A stretch of DNA of 52,357 nucleotides from NCBI GenBank assembly GCA_002179805.1, contig NAVB01001175.1, positions 1 to 52,357 of the forward strand, written 5' to 3'. The notes under the pieces are model-generated. The model saw nothing but the letters and a program-made list of their open reading frames with translations, was not told where the DNA came from and ran no database searches. Position numbers and translations under genes: made by a program. The stretch comes from Acanthamoeba lenticulata. Lineage: Eukaryota > Discosea > Longamoebia > Acanthamoebidae. Shown here piece by piece: positions 38,424-49,489 of the stretch (the first letter of the stretch is position 1; each line of letters begins with the position of its first letter).

Positions 38424-38590
38424 ACGCGCAATTCCAGATGGAAAAAATGAACAAGAGGGTTACACATCTAAGATAGCGCACAACCTAGTTCAGTGCTAAT
38501 CGGTTCATTTGCACTGTATTCAGCGGTCCATTTCGAATGTCCTTCAGCCTGCTTGGCATACCGCTAGTGCAGCTAGCCGTTTGGAAGCGT

Positions 38591-38602
38591 TTTGGCGGGA
38601 AA
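38591..38602. promoter_or_regulatory. E2F/DP-like site upstream of the RasGEF gene
   Basis: TTTGGCGGGAAA, a full near-palindromic E2F consensus, lies 128 bases before the RasGEF start codon and 168 bases after the Hsp10 stop. Its position favours the RasGEF gene. Motif match only. Confidence 0.5.
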
Positions 38603-38729
38603 AGACCCCTAAGAGAGAAAGGGAACGGCAGGAGTTGTCCTACAACGTGACAGTTAGGCACTAGCTGCGCCTTTAGGAGAAGACCGGCAGAATCTTGAGA
38701 TCTGCATCGTTAAGCCTTTTCTTGTAGCG

Positions 38730-41700
38730 ATGGATGACGGGTTCACATTCGACGAACTCGTGCCGCCATCCGTGCATACTGATACCATTGCCGTCCCAAC
38801 ACGGAGGGCTGCTCTTCACGCGATAAATGGGGAGGCTGAGGAGGTGGATCGGCCGTGCCAGCTTGCCTCAAGCTCGGTGGTCATCTTGCAGAGAGACTCG
38901 ATACGCAACAACAGATCCAACAACAAAGAAAACGCCTTCGAATGGGGTAAGGCCCATGCGAAGACCATCAGCAGTCCTATGTGTGCGCCCAAGAAGAGCG
39001 AGCGCGCAGTTACGTCTGCAACAACGAAGAAGAAAGAAGACGACTTCGAAATCAAGACCATCCTACGCCCATCGCGATCGAAGTCAACAATCGCAGGATT
39101 TTCGCCTGCTAGCAAGAGGCCCGAACTGAGCCAACAGATCGCCGTTTACGACGATCACGAAGCTGTTGCCGTAGATGACAACAAAATCAAAGAAGAGCTG
39201 AAAGGCTTACAAGCTCACTTCTTCGGCAGCGGCGACTCAACCTCCCTTCCCTCCAACCCGCCAGCAGAAGGTACCTCTATCGCTTTCTGTCTCCTTTCTC
39301 GAGAGCTCTGACGCTTGGTCTGGTTGTGCAGACACGTTCGGTCGTGTGGAGACCTCCAGTGATGGCGTCGGCGAGCGTAAGAAACTGCGCCCGCCGCTGC
39401 GCCGAAGTGTCAAGGACGACTCTGTCCGCGCGTCGCTGAGCGGTGAACCTCGTGAGGGCCGCAGGAGCCGCCCAAGCACGTCCAAGGGGCGCACCGACTT
39501 CTCGCACACGATAGATCTGTCATCCCTGCGTTCTCCATCGGCGTCCAGTATCGCCTCTGTTTCTGGCTGCGCTACAGCTGCGTCTGCTACGGGAGAGCGT
39601 AGGCAACCTGGTCTCGCCTCTTTCGAGACCAGTGCCGTCCCAGTCCACTCTTCATCCTACCTGGCGTCTACGTCGACGACAACGACCTCGGCCGTCACCA
39701 AGCCCGCCGCGACAAGAAAGGGACTGCGCAAGGGCTCGCTCACACGGTCGTTGAGGATTTTCCACGAGCGTACGCTATCATCCTTCTGCGCTTTGGCCTT
39801 GGCCTGTGGACTCACCCGCGTTGTGTACACAAGTCTTCAATGGGCAGGACAAAGATAAGGAAGCAGTGGCTGCGGTTGACCTGGCGGGACCTCCGACCAC
39901 GCCAGCGTCATCGGGCCTGGCCTCGCTCTACGCGTCGAGCCCTTCAGCGACCCGCGCTCGCAGGCGCAAGAGCCTCACGCCCAAGGGCTCATCTGCCGAG
40001 TCACCCCGCGGTGTGCCCTCGGCGGGCTCGTCCTCGCCCTTTAGCGTGGGCTCGCCGGCGACGTCATCGATGCTCGCCAGCCGCGGGCGGGACCGGATCA
40101 GAGACAACAGTACTGATACCATCAGCAGCACCACCAGCAGCTTGGCAGAAAACCTGCCACCGGCTGAATCTCTTGGGCATGGAGATGACGGCGGACGAAC
40201 TGACAAGCATCAGCAGCAGCTCACAGTCGACGCAACACAGGAGGACGAAGCCAGCCTAAAGGCACTGTCCGGCAGCGTCCGGCGTAAGGGCTTTGCGCTT
40301 TCGCTGTCCTCCATCTCGGCCATCAATTTTGCCAACGCTTTGTCGGCCCGCACAACCAGCTCATCGTCTAACTCAGCTAACCTTCCGCTATCGGCTCGCG
40401 AGTCCTCGTCATCAGCTTCCACGTCCTCCTCGACCAACGTTGCCTCCTCCTCGTCGGGTTCGTCTGGGTCTGGCGGCTCCGGTAGCCAGCACTCGTCGCC
40501 GCGTGCCCCGCCCGTGCCCAGCCACGATCAATACGACGGTACGTTTGACTGCTGCTCGCACGCACCGCACCACCAGGCTTCTCTGCTCGCATGACCGAAT
40601 CTGACCGAGTCTTCTGCTCATGATCACAGCCGAGGCCGGCCTGCTGTGGCGCATCTACGAGGTGCCTGATGAAGATAGACGCGAGGTGGTGGCCGGACGA
40701 ATGGCCTCCATAGTGGGCCATCTCATCGAAGGTTCGTCCTTTTCCTTTAGAAAGCTTGATCGTGTTATTGACAGTGCGTACCGCCACAGTGGCCTGCATC
40801 AACGATGACGGGACAATCAAGGACGAGGACCGGCTGCACCGCTTCCTCCTGAGCTACACTCAGTGGATGTCACCCGACCAGATGTTCAGCCTCCTTCTGG
40901 GTGCGTGTGCTCCGCCCTAGTCTTCTTCCTGCCCAGTTGCACTCACGGTATGGACCTTTGACCGTTGGCAGGGCGCTACGGCTTCTCGGAGGAGCGCCTC
41001 AATCCCAAGACCACCACTTATATGTCATCGCTGGCCTCGGGACGGTCCCACACCGCGCTCGGCGAGTACCACCTGGGCGAGGACGCCGCCAGCAGCGAGG
41101 AGAGCCACACGCTGCGGCGGCGAATCAAGGCCTTTATCCAAGAGTGGATCAAGGTCAAGCACTCGACTGACTTCTCGACGCCGCTGTCGAAGAAGGTCAT
41201 CATCCTTCTCAACCGCACCATACGCGAGGAGAAGGTCAGCGAGCAACAGCAGCACCAGAAGCAGCAAACGGCGGACGATGCAACCGGCAATGATGGTGAA
41301 GAAGAAGAGGACAGCGGCTTCGAGATCGACGGCGACGACTGGCACACGCGGGTAGGCCCGCGGGCGCACAACAACGCCAAGATGACGGGAGGCGGAGGTC
41401 CGCAAACTCCACCGCAGCAGTCGCGAAAACTGCACCAGTCAAAAGGGGGCAGCACTTCGTTGGCAGCCCAACAACAGTTTGATCCGCGCATAGACCAGTT
41501 CAAGGTGGACAGCATGCCCTCGCCCTACTCGCCCACCTCCTTCTCCAAGAAATTGAGCATGAAGGCTGGACGGAACAAGCTCGACGCCAAGCAATTCACT
41601 AAGGTCTCCATCCTGGCCCTCCGGGTACAATCTCTCTCTTTCGCACTCGTCCTCGATCTTGAGCTAGCGGTATCTGGCCTGGTTGTGGCGCTGACGCTCG

Positions 41701-42884
41701 TATGGTGTTCTGCCTGTCCACAGTCGTCCAAGGTGGCTAAGCAGCTGTCGCGCATCGACTTTGGGCTGTTCCAGAAGGTCAGCCCAATCGAGTTTGACAG
41801 TACGCCCCAAAGCACACTCTGCACCGCTGTGTTTGATGCCGCCTGGCGCGGGTTTGGTGAGCATCTTTATAACGATGACGTCCTCCTACACAGAGCTGGC
41901 ATTCAGCAAGGAGGGACGCGAGGTCGTGAGCCCCAACATCAAGGCCATGGCCGACCGGTTCAATCAGGTCTCCTACTGGGTGGCCACAGAGATCCTCAAG
42001 AGTCCGTCGGCCCGCGCACGCCAAAAGACCCTCCAGAAGTTCATCGCCATCGCTGCTGTATGTCATCTTGCGTTCAAGCTATTTATCGATTTATTTATTT
42101 TTGCAAGAATTAACACAGCATTTTAACGTTGGTTTGAGCAGAAGCTGAGACGGAACGGCAACTTTGCGTCGTTCTTTGCAGTGGGCGCTGGCCTCAACAT
42201 CCACTCGGTGTCGCGCCTGCGAACCCTGTGGGACGACCTGCCCCACAAGTATCGACAGGCCTTTGATGACATGATGGTACTTACAGAATTGATGCCTAAC
42301 ATCATAAAAGCGCCAATATCAACTCGCTCACATGCGCTTTGTAATGTTGCAGGTGCTGTTGAACAACACGAGGAACTACCAGAACTACAGATCCCTCTTT
42401 GCGCGGCGAATGAAAGCTGTGATGGCGGCCCGAGCAGCCTCGTCCGACCCGGCAGTGCCGTCCGGCACGGATGACCAGCAGGTACGTACGACAAGTTGCT
42501 GAAGTTGATGAAGAAGATGAAGGTTGCTGACAAATGTGTTTCCCTCAACAGGACGTTTACCCGTTGATCCCCTACATCGGGGTATTCACTCGTGACTTCA
42601 CCTTCCTTGATGAAGGAAATGCCAACTACGTGCCTGCTTCCTCTTCATCAAAAGAAGTAGAAGAAGGACAGAGTGAGAAAGGTGGAGAGAAGGAGCAACT
42701 GGTCAACTATGAGAAGATGGAGCTGTGGGGCGGCCTCTTGCTGGTGTTGAAACAGCTGCAGGCCCAGACGTGCACGATCGAGGGTGACCTCGTGATCGAC
42801 TCCTACCTGGCCAACTTCTCGCCGCTGACCGACAACAACCTCTACCACACTTCTTCCTCCATTCTCCAGTTGGAGGAGAGGTGA
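38730..42884 (+). CDS. Ras guanine nucleotide exchange factor (RasGEF_N + CDC25 domain)
   Basis: Activates a Ras-family GTPase by exchanging GDP for GTP. The first 600 or so residues (38730-40540) are low complexity, rich in Ser, Arg and Lys, with many possible phosphorylation sites, and no recognised domain. A RasGEF_N domain follows (GLLWRIYEVP, DRLHRFLLSYTQWMSPDQMF, RRRIKAFIQEWIKVKHSTDF). The catalytic CDC25 domain begins near 41720: SKVAKQLSRIDFGLFQKVSP, IEFDS, MADRFNQVSYWVATEIL, LRRNGNFASFFAVGAGLNIH, RLRTLWDDLPHKY, PLIPYIGVFTRDFTFLDEGN. The helical hairpin region that inserts into Ras is present (NFASFFAVGAGLN). A Gln/acidic insert lies between the two domains. Introns interrupt near 39271, 39770, 40540, 40730, 40901, 41625, 41858, 42060, 42276 and 42482. 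An E2F-like site lies upstream. Confidence 0.88.
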
Positions 42885-43035
42885 TGATAGTGGCTTTTTT
42901 CGTCCCGCATTCCACCATATTTTTATGCAATTTTGTCGACCTGGTATCCTGTGGTCGGAATGTCAATAATATTTAGAACATGACGGAACTCAGTCGCACC
43001 ACACAACTCCCACAAGAGCACTGCCCACTTCTGTT

Positions 43036-46000
43036 ATGGTGGCGGGGGACTATTGCAGCTTGCTGCTAGTGCTTCTCGCCACTGCTTGTGCGGTGGCCTT
43101 CTTTCCTCCTGCCGAAGCACAACCACAATCCCAGGCACGTTCTCTGCTCGTTTTTTACCTTTTCATTCTTCCCTTCTTGTCGTTTTCGTTCTTGTTCTCA
43201 TTACGCACCATGGCCTGCGCGTAGTGCCTCTACTTAGCGGCACTCACGGTCACGTCACAAAACGGCGACGTGGTGTTGGAGGGTAGTGTGGTTGCCCTTA
43301 ACCAAACCACTGGCGGAGTTGTGGCCAACTTCTCTACAAACCCGTTGGCCATTGCGGTCGACTCGGTCAGCTCGATCCTGTTTGTGTCCACACCAGCCAA
43401 CATCCAACAGTTGCGCAACCTTGCCACCCCTTCCTCCCGCGGCATCTCCATCTCCACGTTGGCCTAACATTGAGCCACACAGGTTCGACATTGGAGCCAA
43501 TCTGTCGGCCAACCGCATGTCGTGCCCGTGCTCCTACACCACAACCAACTCTAGCTCAAGCTTGATCCAGTACATCCCGGCACTGTCTTGAGGGCTTTCG
43601 GGAGGACTTACCACACTCGGGCCGTGATGTGTCGGCCAGGACGCTGGCGGTGGATACGGTGCACGAGAACTTGTTCTTCGCACAGGACGCCACCATCTGC
43701 GCGCGGCCGGTCAATGGCTCCGACCTCCGCTGTCGCCAGTACGACCGCAACAATCCCTTCGGCCTGATATTCATCCCGCCGGGTTCGTCTTCTCTCCTCC
43801 ATCTTCACCATCATCGTCATTGGCTCCACCATGAATTCTCATGATCATCATCGTCACCAGGATCGTCGCGCTTGTACGCGCTGTCCAAGACTGCAGCGAT
43901 TGTTTTCGTTATCTCGTTGAGCCCCGGCTCAGGTTTCATGACGCTCATCACCACATGGGAGCCCATCACCACGAACTCGCCCTTCGACGGTGCGCCCTGA
44001 CCTTTGTCGTTGCCATCGGTTGACTGCTGACTGTTGGTGTGCCGATCAGCGATGGCCGCGGGCCCGACGGGCAACCTCTTCCTCTTGGTGCCGTATAACA
44101 CCACCACTCAACCGTGTGCCGTGATCGAGGTCGATCCGGCCACCGGCCGCAGCATCTCGTGCTTCGCGCCGTCCGCCGACCAGCGATCGATTTTTGACGA
44201 CAGTTTTGGCCTCCTCTACGACGCCACCTCGAGCCTCTTCTACACGATCGTCACGGGGCCCAACAGCACCGATCTGACCGTGGCAGACGTAAACTTATCT
44301 TTCTTTGTTTAATTTTTTAAAATTCTATTTGTTTTGGTTTTGTTTTTATTAATACAAAGAATCAAAAATAGGTGATCGCGTTCGACTTGGTGGAATCGAG
44401 CCCCGGCCAGCTGGTCATCACGGAGCTGTCCTATGTCCAGCGCGGCGCGCGCGACCTGACGGACTTTGCGTTGGGCAGCTGCCCGCGACCGACGGCCAGC
44501 GAGACGCCGTCGGGGCCAGCCTCGTCGGGCGGGGACGACGTGAGCCTGGCGGCCATCATCGTACCCTCCGTGGTCGGCGCGGCCCTCGCCGTGTGCGCGG
44601 CGCTGCTCGTGACCGGCGCCCTGGCGTGGCTCCATCACAAACGACGCCGCAAGTACTTTGACGACGCCAAGAAGTCTCAAGACCCCGAGGGAGGCGTGGA
44701 GCTCGCCGAGCACAAGTTCACTTACCGGTAACGCGCCTTCGTTCTTTTTGTTTGTCGTCTTTTTTTTCTTGCGGACTCATTCGTTTTTCGTTCTTTCACG
44801 ACGCAGAGAGATCGACGGGCAAGACCTGCGACTAGGCAAGCTGCTGGCCGAGGGCGCCTTTGGCCAGGTCTACCGCGGCGAGTACCGCGGCGCCGTCGTG
44901 GCGGTCAAGATGTTCGAGGCCCTGCGGCTCGACGAGGCTGACGAGCGAGTGCTGCACGAGCTGCGGATGGAAGCGCAGATGATGGAGCGCGTGTCGAACC
45001 ATCCCAACATCGTCAAGTTTGTTGGCGCCATCACCAAAGGTCTCTTCCCTCTCTTATTACGCCCTGTCCCCGCCAGCCCGACCCGCTCTGACAGGGTGTG
45101 AATGGCGGCAGGCGGGCCGGGCTCCAAGTTCGCGCTGGTGACCGAGCTCTGCCCGCGCGGCTCGCTTCATGACCTGCTTGTGCGTCCCCTTCCCCTGCGA
45201 ACCAGCGATTTTTCAAACATATTTTTCAATTATTATGGTTCATATTTTTTTGAAATGAATATCCAAATCGCGTTTTTTTTTGCGGCGAGAGCAGGTGAAG
45301 AAGCAGCAGAAGCTGCCGCTCATCACGCTGGTGCGCATGGCGCGCGATGTCGCCTCCGGTATGCTTCATCTCCACAAGGCACGCCACCCGCCCTTGTCGT
45401 GGCCCTCAGCGATCGTCGGCCCCGAGGGCCCGTCCGTGGCTTACGCTCCGCTCGTGCGCGGGACTTGCGCGCAGGAGCACATCGTGCACCGGGACATCGC
45501 CGCGCGCAACATCCTCGTCGGCCAGCACTATGGTTTGTGCCCCTGCTGGTCACTCATCTCAACTACTTCTTTCCTGTTAACATGACGCGCGAGAGCAGAG
45601 GTGTACGTGGCCGACTTTGGGCTGGCCCGCGTGCAGGAAGCCGACGTGGCCACCACCAAGCAGGCCTTTGGGCCCATCGCCGTACACGGTCCCCTTCTTA
45701 TGCTCCCACTTTCCGACCCGAGCCTCACGCAACACACTCGCACACACACACAGTGGATGGCGCCAGAGGCGCTGAGCTCGCGCGAGTACTCGACGGCCAC
45801 CGACGCCTTCTCGTTTGGCGTTCTCCTCTGGTACGTCGTCGGCCGGCGCTAATCATCCGTTCAGACAAGACGTCGACACGCGTTCGGCGCGAAACGTTCA
45901 GACGCACACGTTAACGTGTGGGCCCGCAGGGAGATCACGGCCCGGAAGCGGCCGTGGGCGGGCCAGCAGCCGGCGCAGATCATCCGGGCGGTGACAGCCA

Positions 46001-47024
46001 ACACGCGGCTGCGCATCCCCAAGGACTGCGACCCGGTCTTTCGTCGCATCATGAAGCTCTGCTGGCGCCAGAACCCCGCCCACCGGTTCGTCAGCCTCGG
46101 ACCGATCATTTGTTTTTGTTTTTGTTTTTGTTTTTGTTTTTGTTTTTTGTTGTTTAATTTACGAACAAAATCGTGAAACCTCACGAACAGGCCCACGTTC
46201 GAGAGGATCGCGGAGATGCTGGGCAACTACTACCGCCAGCTGCACGCCATCCAGGGCGACACGGTGAGCGAGGAGGACGGCGTGCCGTCGCAGGACTCGG
46301 AAGACGAGGACGACAACGATCCCGGTGCGTTTGCTCGTTTGTCCCTGATGTGTCACGACTTGTTCGAGGAGACGAGCTCTCATCGTCATCGTCATCATCA
46401 TCGTCTCGGGGACGTGCCACACACAAACACACGCACACGCACGGCAGGCGACGGTCTGTCAGAGGAGGGCCTCACCGCGTGGCAGCGGCGGCAGGTGAAG
46501 GAGGAGATCAAGACCTTCTTGCGCCAGCTGGCCATCGAGGTGCTCCGTCGGCCCCCAACTTGGTTGGCTTGATGCTTCTCACACTCACCGCCTTCGGGCC
46601 TCTTGCGCTTGCGCTTTTGCTTTGGCAGAGGAACGACGACTTTGAGTTGGTGGCTGGCGCCAACGCCGAGGCCTGCCAGGAGCTCGCTCAGGCCTACGGC
46701 CGTCGCCCTGACGCTGACGCCACTGACCGCGACGCTGATGAGGACGAAGACGACGGCGAGGATGAGGAGCGGAAAGGCGAGAGCGAAGGCGATCTCGGCA
46801 TCGCGCAGGCCAAGGAGGGTGAGGAAGAAGGGAATGGCAAAGAGCTGCAACGAACGGTCAGCCACTTCAAGTACGTCTACGTCAGCGCCCCCATCGTGCA
46901 AACGAGCAACTTGAATCTCGTGCCCGAGGGCGATTCGGCCACCGACGCGTCGAGCACGGGGAGGTGCCCATCAGCCTCCACGTCGCCCAACCAGGGGAAG
47001 AGGCCCGTCTACGTCGACATCTGA
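43036..47024 (+). CDS. Receptor protein kinase with tyrosine-kinase-like catalytic loop
   Basis: Single-pass receptor. A signal peptide (CSLLLVLLATACAVAFF) leads into an ectodomain with beta-propeller-like stretches (GDVVLEGSVVALNQTTGGVV, AIAVDSVSSILFVS, NLFFAQDATICARP) and several NxS/T sites. The transmembrane helix is IIVPSVVGAALAVCAALLV, followed by stop-transfer HHKRRRKY. The kinase domain starts near 44810: AEGAFGQVYRGE (first Gly of the loop is Ala), VVAVKMF (ATP lysine), HPNIVKFVGA, HRDIAARNILV, ADFGLARV, WMAPEALSS, DAFSFGVLLWEITARKRPW, IMKLCWRQNPAHRPTF. AARN in the catalytic loop and IAWMAPEA are tyrosine-kinase hallmarks, though dual-specificity TKL is possible. The tail is acidic (DRDADEDEDDGEDEE) and ends with two Tyr in FKYVYV and PVYVDI, candidate docking sites. 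Intron positions in the ectodomain are approximate. Confidence 0.85.
46112..46148 (+). repeat. Hexanucleotide repeat (GTTTTT)n in a kinase-gene intron
   Basis: Six consecutive GTTTTT units inside the intron between the RQNPAHR and PTFERIAEM exons. Likely length-variable; no function claimed. Confidence 0.8.
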
Positions 47025-47096
47025 AGCTCCCCCGTGTATTTTACAGCCCGAAAGAAAAACCAGTATTTGGTCTTTATTTGGTCGGGATGTCGCTAC

Positions 47097-47192
47097 TAAC
47101 GCTGGGCAATGGCGAGCCGGCTCAAATTCGCGGCTAGCCGGCTATTCGGAGCTGGCTAGCCAGCGGCTCAGCCGAGCCATTGCCCAGCGTTA
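47097..47192. mobile_element. 96-bp fold-back MITE, hAT-like
   Basis: Perfect 17-bp terminal inverted repeats, TAACGCTGGGCAATGGC at 47097-47113 and its complement at 47176-47192, are flanked on both sides by the same 8 bases GTCGCTAC (47089-47096 and 47193-47200). The interior is GC-rich and itself nearly palindromic (GAGCCGG, GGCTAGCC and their complements), so the whole element could fold into one hairpin. An 8-bp target duplication is typical of hAT transposons. It has no coding capacity and would need a transposase from elsewhere. It sits 72 bases after the kinase-gene stop. Confidence 0.85.
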
Positions 47193-47579
47193 GTCGCTAC
47201 CGCCTGCGGAATGAAACAGTCCACAACCTCACGAAGCAGAAGAGGCCCTTACCAAAAACGGTGGCGCTATCAATAACAACTTGACCAGTTCAACCCCAGC
47301 AAGATGAAGGGGCGTGGTGAAGACTGAAGGAGGAGCCTGGCACCTTTGCTTTACATGCCTTTGCTGCTGCTCCTCCCTCCTATCCCTTCATGGCGCTTCC
47401 TGCCAAGGCTGGGACTCTTCCCAATTGGTTTGTCCTCAAACTTGACAGTGCTTTTACTTTGCCTCTATGCTTTTGCACTCTTCACGTCCCATCTGGCAGA
47501 AAATAAAAAATAAAAAACAAAATTCCGCCGAAGCTAATAAAGAATAAAAAAGCGGTGATTTCGATCCAGAGCACAAACC
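47193..47579. other. Intergenic region, no gene seen
   Basis: Between the MITE and the syntaxin-like gene. It becomes AT-rich near 47495-47550, just before the next start codon. No gene or further repeat recognised. Confidence 0.4.
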
Positions 47580-49396
47580 ATGAGGCGAAGGCAAGAGCCA
47601 CCAGGCAAGCCCAAGAGGGACGAGATTTTAGACGAATTGAGCGGCTCTTCCGATGAAGATTCTGCAGATGATGTTGAATGGGAGGACGGGGGCAGAAGTA
47701 AAGGTAATTTGCTGAATAGAGTGGAGCAGCAAATTGGGCTGGGTGGCAGAAAGGGCAAGGCTTCCAACGATCCTGAGCAAAAGGCCAGGCTCATGACAAA
47801 GGAATCCGTCAAAGCGTTTGATGACGTTCTATGGCAAGATGGGAGAAAACATTCAAGCAAGCGTCCACCAGCTTACCAAGAGACCGAAGAGGCTACTGGC
47901 GACATTGAGGAAGAGACCTACACCAAGCTCATTGCCTTCACCGAGGCCGTCAAGAAGATTTCGCTTCTCGTATGTACCAAGTTGTTTGTTTGGATCATCT
48001 ATGTCACGACCTGCTTACGTTTCCTTCCTTGCCGCGTGCAGTTGAAGCAGAAGCAAAAAAAGAGTGCTAGAGGGGAGCATGCCGACGATGACGAACTCCA
48101 AACAGAGCGGCTGGTGGCTCGACGTCTATGTCGAGAAGTTGCAGTCGGCCTCAGGCAGCTGCAACCCTCAGGTACGCATGAGCACCGTGCAATCATGCCA
48201 CCATGAATGCCGTTAGCTCAATACCCTGCCTGTGAATTGGCACAGGACGAACGAAGGAGCCCGACCGAGAGTATCTGCGACTCAAAAGCGAGTTTGAAAA
48301 GATGAAGCGCAAGTTCGAGGAAGTGGACGACTCCCTGCGGGCTGAGCAGAAAGCGAGCAAGGCCTTAAGCCCTCGTGGTCCCTCCGCCTCCCTCTTTGGC
48401 GCCCTTCAGGGTACGCCCCTTGGCCAACATTGCTGCTTGTCGGCTTGTTTGCTGATTTCACGACGTTTACATTGCGTTGTCGGCTTTTCTGTCCACTAGT
48501 GGTGGACGACTACGACTCGACCGCGCCATCACCGTCGCGGCAGGCGGCGTCCACATCACCCAGCCGCGTGGCTCATGATGGATCGGCTCGTCGGTCATCC
48601 TCTTCTGCCCGCAAGCAGCCGGCACGAGCTCCGAGGCGAGAAGTAGAGAACGATGAAGAAGAAGAAGAAGACGAGCCTAGGGGGAGGCGCACGCTGCAGC
48701 GTCAGTCGGGTCGACAGCAGCAGCAACAACAACTGCAAGGCAAGATAAAGGGCGCTGAGGAGATGGACCGCTCGCTGGCCAGTCTCGAGGGCGAGCTCGA
48801 GCAGCTGCTTGACCTTTTCCGCGACTTTAACGAGCTCGTCCACGCCCAACAGCCCATGATTGACAACTGTACGGTTTGATCCCATCACGGTTTTATTGAT
48901 TATGTTATCAACATTTTTATTGATTGTATTTTGTCTGCAGTTGAGGAGAAGGTGCTGGCCGCGGAGCAGCAGACCAAGTCCGCCGTCACCGAGCTTGCCA
49001 CTGTACTTGGCCCTCCTCTTGAAACACAACGTCGTCATGTCCTTGCCTCACCATGTCGTTGACGACGACGTGCAGGGCGCGAGCTACGGGGCCTACGGGC
49101 TGCCGCTGGTCGGGGCGGCCGTGGGCGGCCTCTTGTTCGGGCCGCTCGGGGCCATCGCCGGGGCCAAGGGCATGGCCGCCGTCGGCGTGTGCGTCGTGGG
49201 CGGGATGGGCGTGGGCGCCTACGTGGGCCGCCGCATCTCGGCTCAGCAGAAGCAGGAGGCCGCGCTCATCCTCGAGCGCTACCGCCAGCAGCGGCATGCC
49301 GGTCATCCCCAGGCGGCCGTCGACGAAGATGATGACGAAGAAGATGATGAGGAAGAAGACGAGGACGAAGAGGAGCCGAGAAGGCGCAGGCGCTGA
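47580..49396 (+). CDS. Syntaxin-17-like Qa-SNARE with glycine-zipper membrane hairpin
   Basis: Tail-anchored SNARE. The N-terminal half (MRRRQEPPGKPKRDEILDEL, then ETYTKLIAFTEAVKKISLL, REVAVGLRQLQ) fits an Habc-type helical bundle; LRLKSEFEKMKRKFEEVD is a further helix. A Ser/Arg/Gln linker precedes the SNARE helix (48740-48990): MDRSLASLEGELEQLLDLFR, DFNELVHAQQPMID, EKVLAAEQQTKSAVTELA. The zero-layer Gln is retained (HAQQPMID aligns with the ESQGEMID of syntaxin 1). The end is not a single helix but two Gly-rich ones, YGLPLVGAAVGGLLFGPLGA and MAAVGVCVVGGMGVGAYVG, the hairpin typical of syntaxin 17, which joins autophagosomes to lysosomes. An acidic cytosolic tail then ends in RRRRR. Introns lie near 47969-48042, 48171-48246, 48409-48500, 48869-48940 and 49002-49075. 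Confidence 0.82.
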
Positions 49397-49489
49397 TGTC
49401 AGCGTGACGTCACGACCACAAAATTGTACAGAAATTTACAGATTAAATGTTTTTCCTTTTGCACTTGCACAAATACGCATTCGATAGGA

